Positions 7,590 through 15,466 are shown, numbered from the stretch's first letter. The stretch is 20,490 nt of DNA from JANYJJ01 sp038241115 (GCA_038241115.1 JBBRGA010000058.1:1-20490); one strand, 5' to 3'. The notes: a model not told the origin generated them from the letters alone. Program-made: numbers and translations.

Positions 7590-8888
7590 ATGCACCACCC
7601 GTTTTCGTCACGAACCCCTTTTTTTTCACGCCCTGCTGTGACCTGCGCCGTCGCGGCTGCGCTGCTGAGTCCTTGGGCACACGCCAGCGACGTTTCGGCC
7701 GAGTCGCCAGCACTTCGTGCGAGTGCCAACGGCGCATCGTCGGATAAAACCGCTGCAAAAAAGAACGCAGAGGAAAAAGGCGCAGAGAAGAAAAGTTCAG
7801 AGAAAAAGCCCGAAGGCAAACCAAAGGGCGAGGCTTTGGCCGCAACGACGGAAACGGTGCCCACCGGCCGCAGTCTGGTTGAACGCCGTGACCCGCTGGA
7901 CATCGTGCGCGAGCGCTTGGCTGAAAAGCTGAGCACAGGGAAAGCCGGAAAAACCGGCAGCAGCGGCGGGCCAAGCAGCGGCGGACCAAGCAGCGGACCA
8001 AGCAGCGAATCGAGCGGCGGCTCCAGCGTGGTCAGAGTGATGGCCAGCCCCGCCGCAGTGCCAGTGGCCATCGCGGTGATGGGGCCTGCGCCCTCGAGTG
8101 CGCGTGTGGCGCCACGCGCCGCAAAGGCTGTCGGCTCAATCGACACCACGGCGAAAAAAGCTGCCGAAGCGCACCTTGCCGCCAAACTGGGCACTCACTC
8201 GGCGCTTGGGCAGGCGCCGCATTGGGACTACCAGGGCGACTCTGGTCCCCAAGCGTGGGCGCAGCTGAAAAACGAATTTGCCACCTGTGCCAACGGCAAA
8301 CGCCAAAGCCCTATCGACATCCGGGACGGCATCAAAGTGCAACTCGATGCGGTGCAGTTCGACTACCGCGCCACCAATTTCCGCGTGCTCGACAACGGCC
8401 ACACCGTGCAGGTCAACGTGAACCCAGGCAACTTCATCGAGGTGACGGGCAAGCGCTTTGAGCTGTTGCAATTCCACTTCCACCGGCCGTCAGAGGAGCG
8501 CATCAACGGCCGCCTGTTCGACATGGTTGCGCACCTGGTGCACAAAGACGTCGAGGGCCGCCTGGCGGTGGTGGCGGTGCTGCTGGACCGCGGCAACGCA
8601 CAGCCTTTGGTGCAAGCCATCTGGAACAACTTGCCCCTGGAAAAAGGCGATGAAGTGACTGCTCGTTTGCCGATCGATTTGAACGATCTGCTGCCCGCAG
8701 ACCGCAGCTACTACACCTACATGGGTTCGCTCACCACGCCGCCTTGCAGCGAAGGCGTGTTGTGGATGGTGATGAAAACGCCGGTGACGCTGTCTGCCGA
8801 ACAGATCGCGATATTTTCGAAGCTGTATCCCATGAACGCCCGGCCCATACAGTCGGCCAGCGGGCGCTTGATCAAGGAATCGAACTGA
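7590..8888 (+). CDS. Alpha-class carbonic anhydrase, exported, with long N-terminal low-complexity region
   Basis: A 432-residue periplasmic enzyme interconverting CO2 and bicarbonate. Residues 1-32 are a Sec signal peptide (cleavage likely after AHA). Residues 40-125 are Lys/Glu-rich, 123-146 are a Gly/Ser/Pro repeat tract, and 147-200 are Ala/Val/Pro-rich. The catalytic domain spans about 208-432: zinc ligands His296 and His298 (FHFHRP) and His315 (AHLVH), the proton-shuttle position His271 (NGHTV), SLTTPPCSEGVLW with the active-site Thr382 and Thr383, and Cys233/Cys386 placed for the usual disulfide. GGAG at 7579 supports ATG 7590. Typical bacterial alpha enzymes are about 220-250 residues, so the roughly 175-residue spacer is unusual. 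It stands between an efflux gene and convergent glmU. Confidence 0.95.
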   Translation: MHHPFSSRTPFFSRPAVTCAVAAALLSPWAHASDVSAESPALRASANGASSDKTAAKKNAEEKGAEKKSSEKKPEGKPKGEALAATTETVPTGRSLVERRDPLDIVRERLAEKLSTGKAGKTGSSGGPSSGGPSSGPSSESSGGSSVVRVMASPAAVPVAIAVMGPAPSSARVAPRAAKAVGSIDTTAKKAAEAHLAAKLGTHSALGQAPHWDYQGDSGPQAWAQLKNEFATCANGKRQSPIDIRDGIKVQLDAVQFDYRATNFRVLDNGHTVQVNVNPGNFIEVTGKRFELLQFHFHRPSEERINGRLFDMVAHLVHKDVEGRLAVVAVLLDRGNAQPLVQAIWNNLPLEKGDEVTARLPIDLNDLLPADRSYYTYMGSLTTPPCSEGVLWMVMKTPVTLSAEQIAIFSKLYPMNARPIQSASGRLIKESN

Positions 8889-8939
8889 GCGCAGGCCGAG
8901 GTCAAATCCAGGGTTCCAGCGCGCGCCGACGACGCACGA

Positions 8940-10343
8940 TCAACCGGACTTCTTCACTGGCCGCACCCAGCCACTGAGCGTGACTTGCTTGCCGCGCGCC
9001 ACCGTCAACGCACCGGCCGGCGCGTCTTTGGTGATGGTCGAGCCACCTCCTATCGTGGCGCCTGCACCCAACGACAGCGGCGCCACCAACACGCAGTTGC
9101 TGCCCACATGCACATCGGCGCCGATGACGGTGCGGTGCTTGTTCACGCCGTCGTAATTGGCGGTGATGCTGCCGGCGCCGAAGTTCACACGTTCGCCCAC
9201 CGTCGCGTCACCCAGGTACGCCAGGTGGTTGGCCTTGGCGCCTCTGGCCAGGCTTGAATTCTTGACTTCCACGAAGTTACCGATGTGAACTTCGTCGCCC
9301 AAGTCCGCCCCTGGACGCAGGCGCGCAAACGGGCCGATCCGCGCATCTTTGCCTACCTTCACGCCCAGCCTTTCGCCGTCAATGTGGGTGAAGGCGCTGA
9401 TGACCGTGCCGGCCGCAATGGCTGCGTTTTTGACAACGCAGTTGGGGCCGACGCGCACGTTGTCGCCCAGGCTGACGCGGCCCTCGAAGATGCAGTTCAC
9501 ATCAATCTCAACATCCACCCCGCATTCCAGATGGCCGCGCACATCAAAGCGTGCCGCATCAGTCAGGCGCACGCCGGCTTCCATCAACGCCACCGCGCGG
9601 CTGCGTTGGTAGCGGCGTTCCAGGTCGGCCAATTGCAGCGGGCTGTTCACGCCCAGCACCTCGGTGTCGCTTTCGGGGTGCGCCGCCACCACGGCCACGC
9701 GGTCGGCCACGGCCATGGCCACGATGTCGGTCAGGTAAAACTCTTTCTGCGCGTTGTCATTTTTCAGCTGGCTCAGCCAGTGCTTCAAGTGCGCGGTGGG
9801 CACGGCCATGACGCCGGTGTAGGTTTCCAGAATGGCGCGCTGCGCAGCGTCGGCGTCCTTGTGTTCAACGATGGCCTGAATGCCGTGTTCGGCTCGAACA
9901 ATGCGGCCCAAACCGGCGGCTTCTGCTTCGCTGCCCATGACGATGGTCAACAGCGCCAAGCGCGTGCCTGCGCAGGCGTCGATCAAGGCTTGTGCGGTGC
10001 TGGCTTGTATCAGCGGTGTGTCGCCGTTGAGGATCAAGGTCACGTCATTTGGCGCTCCCGCTTCTGCCAATTCAGGCACTGCCTGTTGCACTGCGTGGCC
10101 GGTTCCGAGCTGCGGCATTTGGCGCGCAAAGCGGACCTGCGGTGCAGTCGATTTCACCGCCTCCTCCACGGCTTCGGCACCGTGGCCGGTGACGGTGACG
10201 ATGCGATTGGCCTTCAAAGCCAGTGCCGTTTCCAAAACATGGTGCAGTAAGCTCTGATGCGCCAGTCGGTGCAGCACCTTGGGCAGCGCCGATTTCATGC
10301 GGGTGCCTTTGCCCGCGGCCATGATCACAACATTCAACATCAT
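8940..10343 (-). CDS. glmU: Bifunctional GlmU: glucosamine-1-phosphate acetyltransferase / UDP-GlcNAc pyrophosphorylase
   Basis: A 467-residue cytoplasmic enzyme that acetylates glucosamine-1-phosphate and then joins it to UTP to make UDP-GlcNAc for peptidoglycan and LPS. The N-terminal uridyltransferase half shows MAAGKGTRMKSALPKVLH, QLGTGHAVQQA and LILNGDTPLI. The C-terminal half is a left-handed beta helix of hexapeptide repeats (from about residue 255), including GPFARLRPGADL, NFVEVKNS, NHLAYLGDA and NFGAGSITANYDG, which hold the acetyltransferase site. Two ATGs in tandem (10343 and 10340) can start it; an AAGAAAG stretch lies shortly upstream. It is head-to-head with the lipoprotein gene, so its promoter must lie within that coding region. 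The 51 bases before the convergent carbonic anhydrase stop show no clear terminator. Confidence 0.97.
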   Translation of the reverse strand: MMLNVVIMAAGKGTRMKSALPKVLHRLAHQSLLHHVLETALALKANRIVTVTGHGAEAVEEAVKSTAPQVRFARQMPQLGTGHAVQQAVPELAEAGAPNDVTLILNGDTPLIQASTAQALIDACAGTRLALLTIVMGSEAEAAGLGRIVRAEHGIQAIVEHKDADAAQRAILETYTGVMAVPTAHLKHWLSQLKNDNAQKEFYLTDIVAMAVADRVAVVAAHPESDTEVLGVNSPLQLADLERRYQRSRAVALMEAGVRLTDAARFDVRGHLECGVDVEIDVNCIFEGRVSLGDNVRVGPNCVVKNAAIAAGTVISAFTHIDGERLGVKVGKDARIGPFARLRPGADLGDEVHIGNFVEVKNSSLARGAKANHLAYLGDATVGERVNFGAGSITANYDGVNKHRTVIGADVHVGSNCVLVAPLSLGAGATIGGGSTITKDAPAGALTVARGKQVTLSGWVRPVKKSG

Positions 10344-11250
10344 GCGAACTTTCTTGTTTTGTCGAACCCGGACTTCTCGACTCGCAATTATCGGCGCACT
10401 GGTTGCGGTGATGAGTTTGGTCAGTGCCTGCAGCGCGGTGCGTTTGGGCTACAGCCAGGCGCCTGAGTTGGCCTACTGGTGGTTGGACGGTTATGTGGAC
10501 TTCAACAAAACGCAAAAGCCCAAAGTGCGCGAGGCCCTGACCTCATGGTTCAAGTGGAACCGCAGCACGCAGCTGCCCGACTACGCCGCGCTGCTGGCCA
10601 AGGCCGAAGTTCAGTTGGCAAGCAACGTCACCCCGGCGCAGGCGTGCCAGTGGTTTGACGATGTGTTCAGCCGCTTCGACGTGGCGCTGGAACGTGCCTT
10701 GCCCGACCTGGCCGAGGTGGTGCTCAGCGCCACGCCAGAACAGTTTTTGCTCCTGGAAAAGCGCTTTGCCAAAGGCAATAGAGAAATCCTGGCCGACTAC
10801 GCCCAGCCCAGCGCCGACGAGCGCCAGAAGCTGGCAGTGAAGCGTGCGGTAGACCGTGCTGAGTCTCTGTACGGCAAGCTCGACGCCGAACAGCGCGAGC
10901 GGGTGGCAGGCTGGGTCAGCAACTCGCCTTTTGATGCGGACGTGTGGCTGGCCGAGCGCAAAGCGCGTCAACAAGACCTGCTGCAAACGGTGCGAAAGCT
11001 GGTTCTCGAGAAGGCCAGCAACGAGCAAGTTCAATCCGCCGTGCGCGTGCTGGTGGAACGCAGCCGGCGTTCGCCGCGCGAGGCCTATTCGGCGTATCAG
11101 CAGCGTCTGACGCAGTACAACTGCATGGTCGCGGCGCAAACCCACAACTTCACCAACGGCACTCAGCGCAAGTTCGCGGCCCAAAAACTCAAAGGCTGGG
11201 AGAACGACTTGCGGGCTTTGACCGCGTCGCCGGTGCTGGCATCGAACTGA
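10342..11250 (+). CDS. DUF6279 family lipoprotein
   Basis: A 302-residue predicted outer-membrane or inner-membrane lipoprotein. Residues 1-29 form a lipoprotein signal: basic start (MRTFLFCRTRTSR), hydrophobic core, and lipobox LVSA followed by Cys30. The mature part begins SAVRLGYSQAPELAYWWLDGY, a hallmark I associate with DUF6279 proteins, and is otherwise mostly charged alpha helix. Function is unknown. The frame is open further upstream inside glmU, but ATG 10342 gives the best signal peptide. No Shine-Dalgarno sequence is visible because the upstream bases encode the start of GlmU on the other strand. The gene is divergent from glmU and convergent with the DUF4136 gene. Confidence 0.85.
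   Translation: MRTFLFCRTRTSRLAIIGALVAVMSLVSACSAVRLGYSQAPELAYWWLDGYVDFNKTQKPKVREALTSWFKWNRSTQLPDYAALLAKAEVQLASNVTPAQACQWFDDVFSRFDVALERALPDLAEVVLSATPEQFLLLEKRFAKGNREILADYAQPSADERQKLAVKRAVDRAESLYGKLDAEQRERVAGWVSNSPFDADVWLAERKARQQDLLQTVRKLVLEKASNEQVQSAVRVLVERSRRSPREAYSAYQQRLTQYNCMVAAQTHNFTNGTQRKFAAQKLKGWENDLRALTASPVLASN
10387..10392 (-). promoter_or_regulatory. Possible -10 box for glmU inside the lipoprotein gene
   Basis: On the minus strand the sequence reads GATAAT here, about 44 bases before the first glmU ATG, which would give a short leader of about 37 bases. No convincing -35 hexamer sits 16-18 bases upstream, so this is only a candidate. Any glmU promoter close to the gene has to lie within the lipoprotein signal-peptide codons. 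Confidence 0.3.
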
Positions 11251-11260
11251 GGCGAAAGTC

Positions 11261-11309
11261 CGCGGCCCGCTGCCCGCTGCCCGTGGCCCGCGGCCCGCTG
11301 CCCGCGGCC
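11261..11309. repeat. Heptanucleotide tandem repeat, seven units
   Basis: Seven contiguous 7-base units of the form CGCKGCC, with one CGTGGCC variant, fill 49 bases (order: CGCGGCC, CGCTGCC, CGCTGCC, CGTGGCC, CGCGGCC, CGCTGCC, CGCGGCC). They start 11 bases after the lipoprotein stop and end 26 bases before the stop of the convergent DUF4136 gene, so the tract lies in non-coding DNA between two gene ends. The plus strand is strongly C-rich. No obvious T-run terminator is present in this gap. Confidence 0.85.
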
Positions 11310-11335
11310 CGATTCACGCCGCGAGGCGTTCCGCG

Positions 11336-12001
11336 TCATGGCCGCGTGATCAGCGTGGTGACTTTGCGCGGGCTGTTTGCTGCGGTGCTGCTTGCTGGAA
11401 AGCCCTGCAGCGAAGCGTCGAACATTGCGGTGAGCAGTGAATTGATGGACTGCGAGGCGCCTTCGTTCACGGCGCGGGCCTCGAAAAGTGCATTTCCGGT
11501 TTTCTTGTCGCGGATCAGGATGGCGACTTCGCGCTCAAAAGTGGGTGGGCCGTAAAAACCACGACCGAAGCCCAAACCAAATCCGAAGCCGTCAGACCGA
11601 AACGCGTGCGCCGAATAGCCTCGGTACAGGCCACCGCGCCACCAAAACGGGTCGTCAAACGGCGAGCGATCTTGCACATTCACACGCGCTCCCAACTGCA
11701 CCGTGACGTCGGCCGTTCTTGCGTCCGACGCCGGCGTGAAGCCTGCGGTTTGCAGCGACCGCGCCGCCGCGTCTTCCAGGAGTTTTTGCGCATCGGCATT
11801 GGCTTGCTGCGACGGCAGTCGGTCAAACACATAGCTGGCGGGTGTGCGTGCTGCGGGCCACTGGTTGAAGGTGGCGACATCACTGCTGAGCTGGTTCAAC
11901 CCGGCGCAAGCCGTCAGGGCCGCCAGGGCCAACACGCTGCACACGGTCCGCAAGCTACGCCAACTGGGCACCCTGCGGTTTGAATTGATCGACTTCCTCA
12001 T
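11336..12001 (-). CDS. DUF4136 domain-containing lipoprotein
   Basis: A 221-residue predicted lipoprotein. The N terminus is a basic stretch followed by a hydrophobic core VCSVLALAALTAC, with lipobox LTA-Cys. The remainder fits DUF4136: a YVFDRLPSQQANADAQKLLEDAAARSL-type segment, then TADVTVQLGARV, a Gly/Phe/Trp-rich middle (FWWRGGLYRGY, GFGFGLGFGRGFYG) and a beta strand EREVAILIRDKKTGNALFEARA. AAGGAGAG sits 6 bases before ATG 12001, a strong ribosome-binding site. It follows ttcA by 30 bases on the same strand and probably ends that transcript. Family function is unknown to me; it is an envelope protein by its signal. Confidence 0.88.
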   Translation of the reverse strand: MRKSINSNRRVPSWRSLRTVCSVLALAALTACAGLNQLSSDVATFNQWPAARTPASYVFDRLPSQQANADAQKLLEDAAARSLQTAGFTPASDARTADVTVQLGARVNVQDRSPFDDPFWWRGGLYRGYSAHAFRSDGFGFGLGFGRGFYGPPTFEREVAILIRDKKTGNALFEARAVNEGASQSINSLLTAMFDASLQGFPASSTAANSPRKVTTLITRP

Positions 12002-12031
12002 GGCAACTCTCCTTGAGCGGTTGAGCCAAAT

Positions 12032-13012
12032 TCAGTGCGGATGCAAGGTGATGACCGGGGCGGCGGTGTTTTCAAATTTTTCATTTGCAAATTCAGCGCC
12101 GCAACGTTCGTCTTCATCAAACGCTCGGTCGCCGTCGGAATTGGCGGCACCCGTGGCTTGGAGCGTGGCGAACGGGTGCAAGTTCCTGTCCATCAAATGA
12201 GACGGCACCACGTTGCTCATGGCGGTGAACATGTTTTGCACGCGGCCCGGAAACTGGCGCTCCCAATCTCGCAACAGCTGTTTCATTTGCACCCGTTGCA
12301 GGTTGTCCTGGCTGCCGCACAGCGTGCACGGAATGATGGGGAATTCGCGGTGTTCAGCCCAACGCTCGAGGTCGGTTTCGCTGACATAGGCCAAAGGACG
12401 GATCACGACATTCTTGCCGTCGTCGCTGACCAGTTTGGCCGGCATGCCTTTCAGCTTGGCGCCAAAAAACATGTTCATCAGCAGCGTTTGCAGCATGTCG
12501 TCGCGGTGATGGCCGAGCGCAATTTTGGTGGCACCCAACTCTGCGGCCACGCGGTACAAAATGCCGCGCCGCAGCCGCGAGCACAAGCCGCAGGTGGTTT
12601 TGCCCTCCGGAATCAGGCGCTTGACGATGGAGTACGTGTCCTGGTTTTCAATGTGAAACGGCACGCCCAGCTTGGTCAAATATTCAGGCAGAACATGCTC
12701 GGGAAAGCCGGGCTGTTTCTGGTCGAGATTGACGGCCACCAGGCTGAAGTTGATGGGCGCGCGCTTTTGCAGATTCAACAGTATGTCGAGCAGCGCGTAA
12801 CTGTCTTTGCCGCCCGATACGCAAACCATGACCTTGTCGCCCTCTTCAATCATGTTGAAGTCGATGGCGGCTTGGCCCACCAGGCGGTGCAGACGTTTGG
12901 ACAGCTTGGCCACGCTGACAGAGTTGCCCACAGAACCGACAACCGTGTCTTTCTGTTTGGCCTGACCGGCGGTCAGATCAACGGCCATCACGTCGTCCAA
13001 CACCGCGCTCAC
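12032..13012 (-). CDS. ttcA: tRNA 2-thiocytidine(32) synthetase
   Basis: TtcA thiolates C32 of certain tRNAs to 2-thiocytidine, using ATP and an Fe-S cluster in the cytoplasm. From GTG 13012 (326 residues; E. coli TtcA is 311) the PP-loop SGGKDS is at 66-71, the first CxxC is Cys141/Cys144 (TTCGLCSRLRRG), and the second is Cys229/Cys232 (IPCTLCGSQ), the residues that hold the cluster. GHHRDD (168-172) and the C-terminal NVVPSHLMD segment are also TtcA-specific. GTG 13012 overlaps the folB stop as GTGA; ATG 12988 is an equally possible start. The frame continues upstream inside folB but is not family-like. Translational coupling to folB is likely. Confidence 0.95.
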   Translation of the reverse strand: MSAVLDDVMAVDLTAGQAKQKDTVVGSVGNSVSVAKLSKRLHRLVGQAAIDFNMIEEGDKVMVCVSGGKDSYALLDILLNLQKRAPINFSLVAVNLDQKQPGFPEHVLPEYLTKLGVPFHIENQDTYSIVKRLIPEGKTTCGLCSRLRRGILYRVAAELGATKIALGHHRDDMLQTLLMNMFFGAKLKGMPAKLVSDDGKNVVIRPLAYVSETDLERWAEHREFPIIPCTLCGSQDNLQRVQMKQLLRDWERQFPGRVQNMFTAMSNVVPSHLMDRNLHPFATLQATGAANSDGDRAFDEDERCGAEFANEKFENTAAPVITLHPH

Positions 13013-13413
13013 GGCTTGATCCCAAACACTTCGCAGCCCACCGCTTCGCAGTCCGGGTACACGTCGGGCTTGGCGGTGGACACGCGCGCGGCCTTGACGC
13101 GCGGGTGCGCCAGCATCAAGGCAAGCAGGTCGTCGCAAAGGGTTTCCTGCAGATGGATGTGGCCGCGCGAAATGCGCGCACTGACGCTGCTGCGTATGAA
13201 GTCGTAATCCACCACTTCGGCCAAGTCGTCAGCCTGCGGCGTGGACATCGCTAAAGGGATGTAGAGGTCAACGTTGATGAGCACACGCTGCTCGCCCTGC
13301 TTCTCGAACTCGTGCACGCCGATGTTGACGTTGACGGTGTAGTTGCGCAAAAACAAGCGGCGGCAGTCGAGCAGGTTGGTGGCTGGGGAGACTTCGATCG
13401 AAGAGCTGTTCAT
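13009..13413 (-). CDS. folB: Dihydroneopterin aldolase family protein
   Basis: A 134-residue FolB/FolX-family enzyme. FolB converts dihydroneopterin to hydroxymethyl-dihydropterin and glycolaldehyde in folate synthesis. Features seen are LFLRNYTVNVNIGVHEFEKQ (the IGV-x-E-x-E block), QRVLINVDLYI, DLAEVVDYDFI, the ETLCDDLLALML helix and the C-terminal strand VSTAKPDVYPDCEAVGCEVF with Lys115 placed like the catalytic lysine. FolX (epimerase) cannot be excluded from sequence reading alone. It lies 58 bases after a pteridine-reductase-like SDR and overlaps ttcA by four bases, so the context supports a pterin role. No clear ribosome-binding site precedes ATG 13413. Confidence 0.88.
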   Translation of the reverse strand: MNSSSIEVSPATNLLDCRRLFLRNYTVNVNIGVHEFEKQGEQRVLINVDLYIPLAMSTPQADDLAEVVDYDFIRSSVSARISRGHIHLQETLCDDLLALMLAHPRVKAARVSTAKPDVYPDCEAVGCEVFGIKP

Positions 13414-13471
13414 GGGGCGTTGTCAGTTGGGCTGGCAGTTCATCGGAGGTCGAAAAATCGGGGCGCGCAAG

Positions 13472-14281
13472 TTACTTGTCGGGGTTGGCAATGAACATCA
13501 CGTCGCGCGCCTGAGGTTGCAAATGCTGGCCGCCGTCCACCAACAGCGTGGTGCCGGTGATGGCCGGCGAGTCGATCAGAAAGCGCACCGCTTTGGCGAT
13601 GTCGATGGGTGTGGAGGATCGGTGCAGCGGGGTGAGCGCGTGCGATTTTTCAAATTCGTCGGGTGTCATCGCACCCGACACCAGCGTCACGCCGGGTGCC
13701 ACGCCGCACACCCGAATCTGCGGCGCCAGCGCCTGCGCCAACAGCACGGTGGCGCTTTGCAGCGCTGCTTTGGACAGCGTGTACGACAAATAGTCAGGGT
13801 TGGGATTCCACAGCTTTTGGTCGAGGATATTGACCACGCATCCAATTTCAGCGCAGCCCTTCAAGTGGTCATGCAGCGCCTGCGCCAACAGCACCGCCGG
13901 GCCGGTGTTGGCGCGAAAGTGCATGTCCATCGCGGCGTAGCTGAAGGTGGCGGAGGTGTCGTATTCGAAGCTCGATGCGTTGTTGACCACGGCGTCGATG
14001 CGCTTGAAGTGGGCCGCCACCGCGGGCAGCAAAGCGCGGCATGCAGCTTCGTCGGCCAAGTCGGCCTGGAAGGCGGCCGCACTGGCGCCCAGGGCTTGCG
14101 CGTCGACCACGGTGGCCAGCGCTTCGTCTTTCGAGCCGCGGTAATGCACGGCCACATCGAAGCCGTTGGCGGCCAGGTGCAACGCGATGTCGCGCCCCAC
14201 GCGGCGCGCCGCGCCGGTCACTAGAACAACGGGGCGCACAACGCCGACGGCAGCAGGTGGGTTCAAGGGTCCAGAGCTCAT
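13472..14281 (-). CDS. SDR family oxidoreductase, pteridine reductase (PTR1/FolM)-like
   Basis: A 269-residue NADPH-dependent short-chain dehydrogenase/reductase. The cofactor motif is TGAARRVG (22-29), NNAS is at 100-103 and the catalytic Tyr167/Lys171 are in YTLSK. Two features point to pteridine reductases rather than ordinary SDRs: the Arg-rich TGxxRRxG turn, and NILDQ with Asp154 where classical SDRs have the catalytic Ser, as in PTR1 and FolM. The LVDGGQHL end is typical of the superfamily. The neighbour folB supports a role reducing dihydropterins or dihydrofolate. AGGA lies just before ATG 14281; the open frame upstream belongs to the divergent gene's other strand. Only 18 bases separate it from the methyltransferase start. 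Confidence 0.88.
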   Translation of the reverse strand: MSSGPLNPPAAVGVVRPVVLVTGAARRVGRDIALHLAANGFDVAVHYRGSKDEALATVVDAQALGASAAAFQADLADEAACRALLPAVAAHFKRIDAVVNNASSFEYDTSATFSYAAMDMHFRANTGPAVLLAQALHDHLKGCAEIGCVVNILDQKLWNPNPDYLSYTLSKAALQSATVLLAQALAPQIRVCGVAPGVTLVSGAMTPDEFEKSHALTPLHRSSTPIDIAKAVRFLIDSPAITGTTLLVDGGQHLQPQARDVMFIANPDK

Positions 14282-14287
14282 GCTTCC

Positions 14288-14293
14288 TACAAT
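14288..14293 (+). promoter_or_regulatory. Possible -10 box for the methyltransferase gene
   Basis: TACAAT ends 6 bases before the predicted ATG at 14300, so a start 6-7 bases downstream would coincide with the start codon and give a leaderless or nearly leaderless mRNA. The matching -35 would fall inside the divergent SDR's first codons, where no strong hexamer is visible. Confidence 0.4.
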
Positions 14294-14299
14294 GCGTTG

Positions 14300-15466
14300 A
14301 TGACAAAAGATGCGAAAAACATCGAAGGTTCGAGTGTATCGACGCCCCTTGAGCGGTTGATACGTCAAGCCATCACGCGCGGTGCGGGTTGGTTGCCGTT
14401 TGACCGCTTCATGGCCATGGCGTTGTACGCCCCCGGCATGGGTTACTACGCACGTGGCGATCGCCAATTTGGCGTCCTGCCGCGAGGTGTCGGCACCAGC
14501 ACCAGCAACAGCAACAGCGGCAGCGACTTCATCACCGCACCCGAGTTGTCGCCGCTGTTTGGCGCAGCCTTCGCACGACAGGTGGGCCAAGCGCTGAGCG
14601 GCTGTGACAGCCAGCAGGTGTGGGAGTTCGGCGCGGGCTCAGGCGCGCTGGCCGTGCAGCTTTTGACCGCGCTGGGCGACCAAGTTCAGCGCTACACCAT
14701 CGTCGAGTTGTCCGCCGTGCTGCGCGAGCGCCAGCGCGCGACAACGGCAGCTTTCGAAGCGAAAGTAGAGTGGGTGGATGCGCTGCCCGATGTGATGCAA
14801 GGCGTGGTGGTGGGCAACGAGGTGCTCGACGCCATGCCGGTCCAACTGCTGCACTTTGACGGCAGCCGTTGGGCCGAGATGGGCGTGACCTGGCTGGACG
14901 ACAAACTGCAGTGGGCGGACCGCGCCACCGATCTGAAACCGCCCCATCCGGAATCTGAAGTCGACACCGCCTTTCCGCCTGACAGCGTGACCGAGATTCA
15001 CCCGCAGGCCGAAGCCTTCATTGCCACCCTGGGCGAGCGCTTGCAATGCGGTGTGGCCTTTTTCATCGACTACGGCTTTCCCGAGGCCGAGTATTACCAC
15101 CCGCAGCGCCACATGGGCACCTTGATGTGCCACCACCAACACCAGGCCGATGGCAATCCGTTGACGCAAGTGGGCGAAAAAGACATCACGGCGCACATCA
15201 ATTTCACCGGCATTGCCGTGGCGGCGCAAGCGGCCGGAATGGACATCCTGGGCTACACCAGCCAAGCGCGTTTTTTGATGAACTGCGGCGTGATGGCGCT
15301 TCTGGAAGGCGCCGACATCAAGACCATTGCCAACACCCAAAAGCTGCTCACCGAGCATGAAATGGGCGAGCTGTTCAAGGTGATCGGCTTCGCCAAAGGC
15401 TGCAAGCCGGCCTTCACCAGCGCGCCGCTGGGGTTTGCTGCGGGCGACAGGACACACACGCTGTGA
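14300..15466 (+). CDS. SAM-dependent methyltransferase, MidA/NDUFAF7 family (DUF185)
   Basis: A 388-residue class I methyltransferase. NDUFAF7 in mitochondria methylates an arginine of a complex I subunit; bacterial relatives are mostly uncharacterised. Visible features are WLPFDRFMAMALYAPGMGYY at the N terminus, DFITAPELSPLFG (76-88), the SAM-binding EFGAGSGALA (109-118), VVGNEVLDAMPVQ, and the C-terminal FIDYGFPEAEYYHPQR, GTLMCHHQH and ADGNPLTQVGEKDITAHINF blocks, all family-typical. A Ser/Asn/Thr-rich insert (about 65-75) sits before the DFITAPE motif. ATG 14300 is preferred over the adjacent TTG 14297. The stop overlaps a GTG as GTGA, next to the DUF2905 gene. Confidence 0.92.
   Translation: MTKDAKNIEGSSVSTPLERLIRQAITRGAGWLPFDRFMAMALYAPGMGYYARGDRQFGVLPRGVGTSTSNSNSGSDFITAPELSPLFGAAFARQVGQALSGCDSQQVWEFGAGSGALAVQLLTALGDQVQRYTIVELSAVLRERQRATTAAFEAKVEWVDALPDVMQGVVVGNEVLDAMPVQLLHFDGSRWAEMGVTWLDDKLQWADRATDLKPPHPESEVDTAFPPDSVTEIHPQAEAFIATLGERLQCGVAFFIDYGFPEAEYYHPQRHMGTLMCHHQHQADGNPLTQVGEKDITAHINFTGIAVAAQAAGMDILGYTSQARFLMNCGVMALLEGADIKTIANTQKLLTEHEMGELFKVIGFAKGCKPAFTSAPLGFAAGDRTHTL

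Noticed and set aside
6781..8001. A 406-codon minus-strand open frame across the efflux and carbonic anhydrase genes
   Set aside because: It spans two unrelated real genes on the other strand and its translation is compositionally extreme.
8889..8939. Terminator between carbonic anhydrase and glmU
   Set aside because: No stem followed by a T-run could be found in the 51-base gap.
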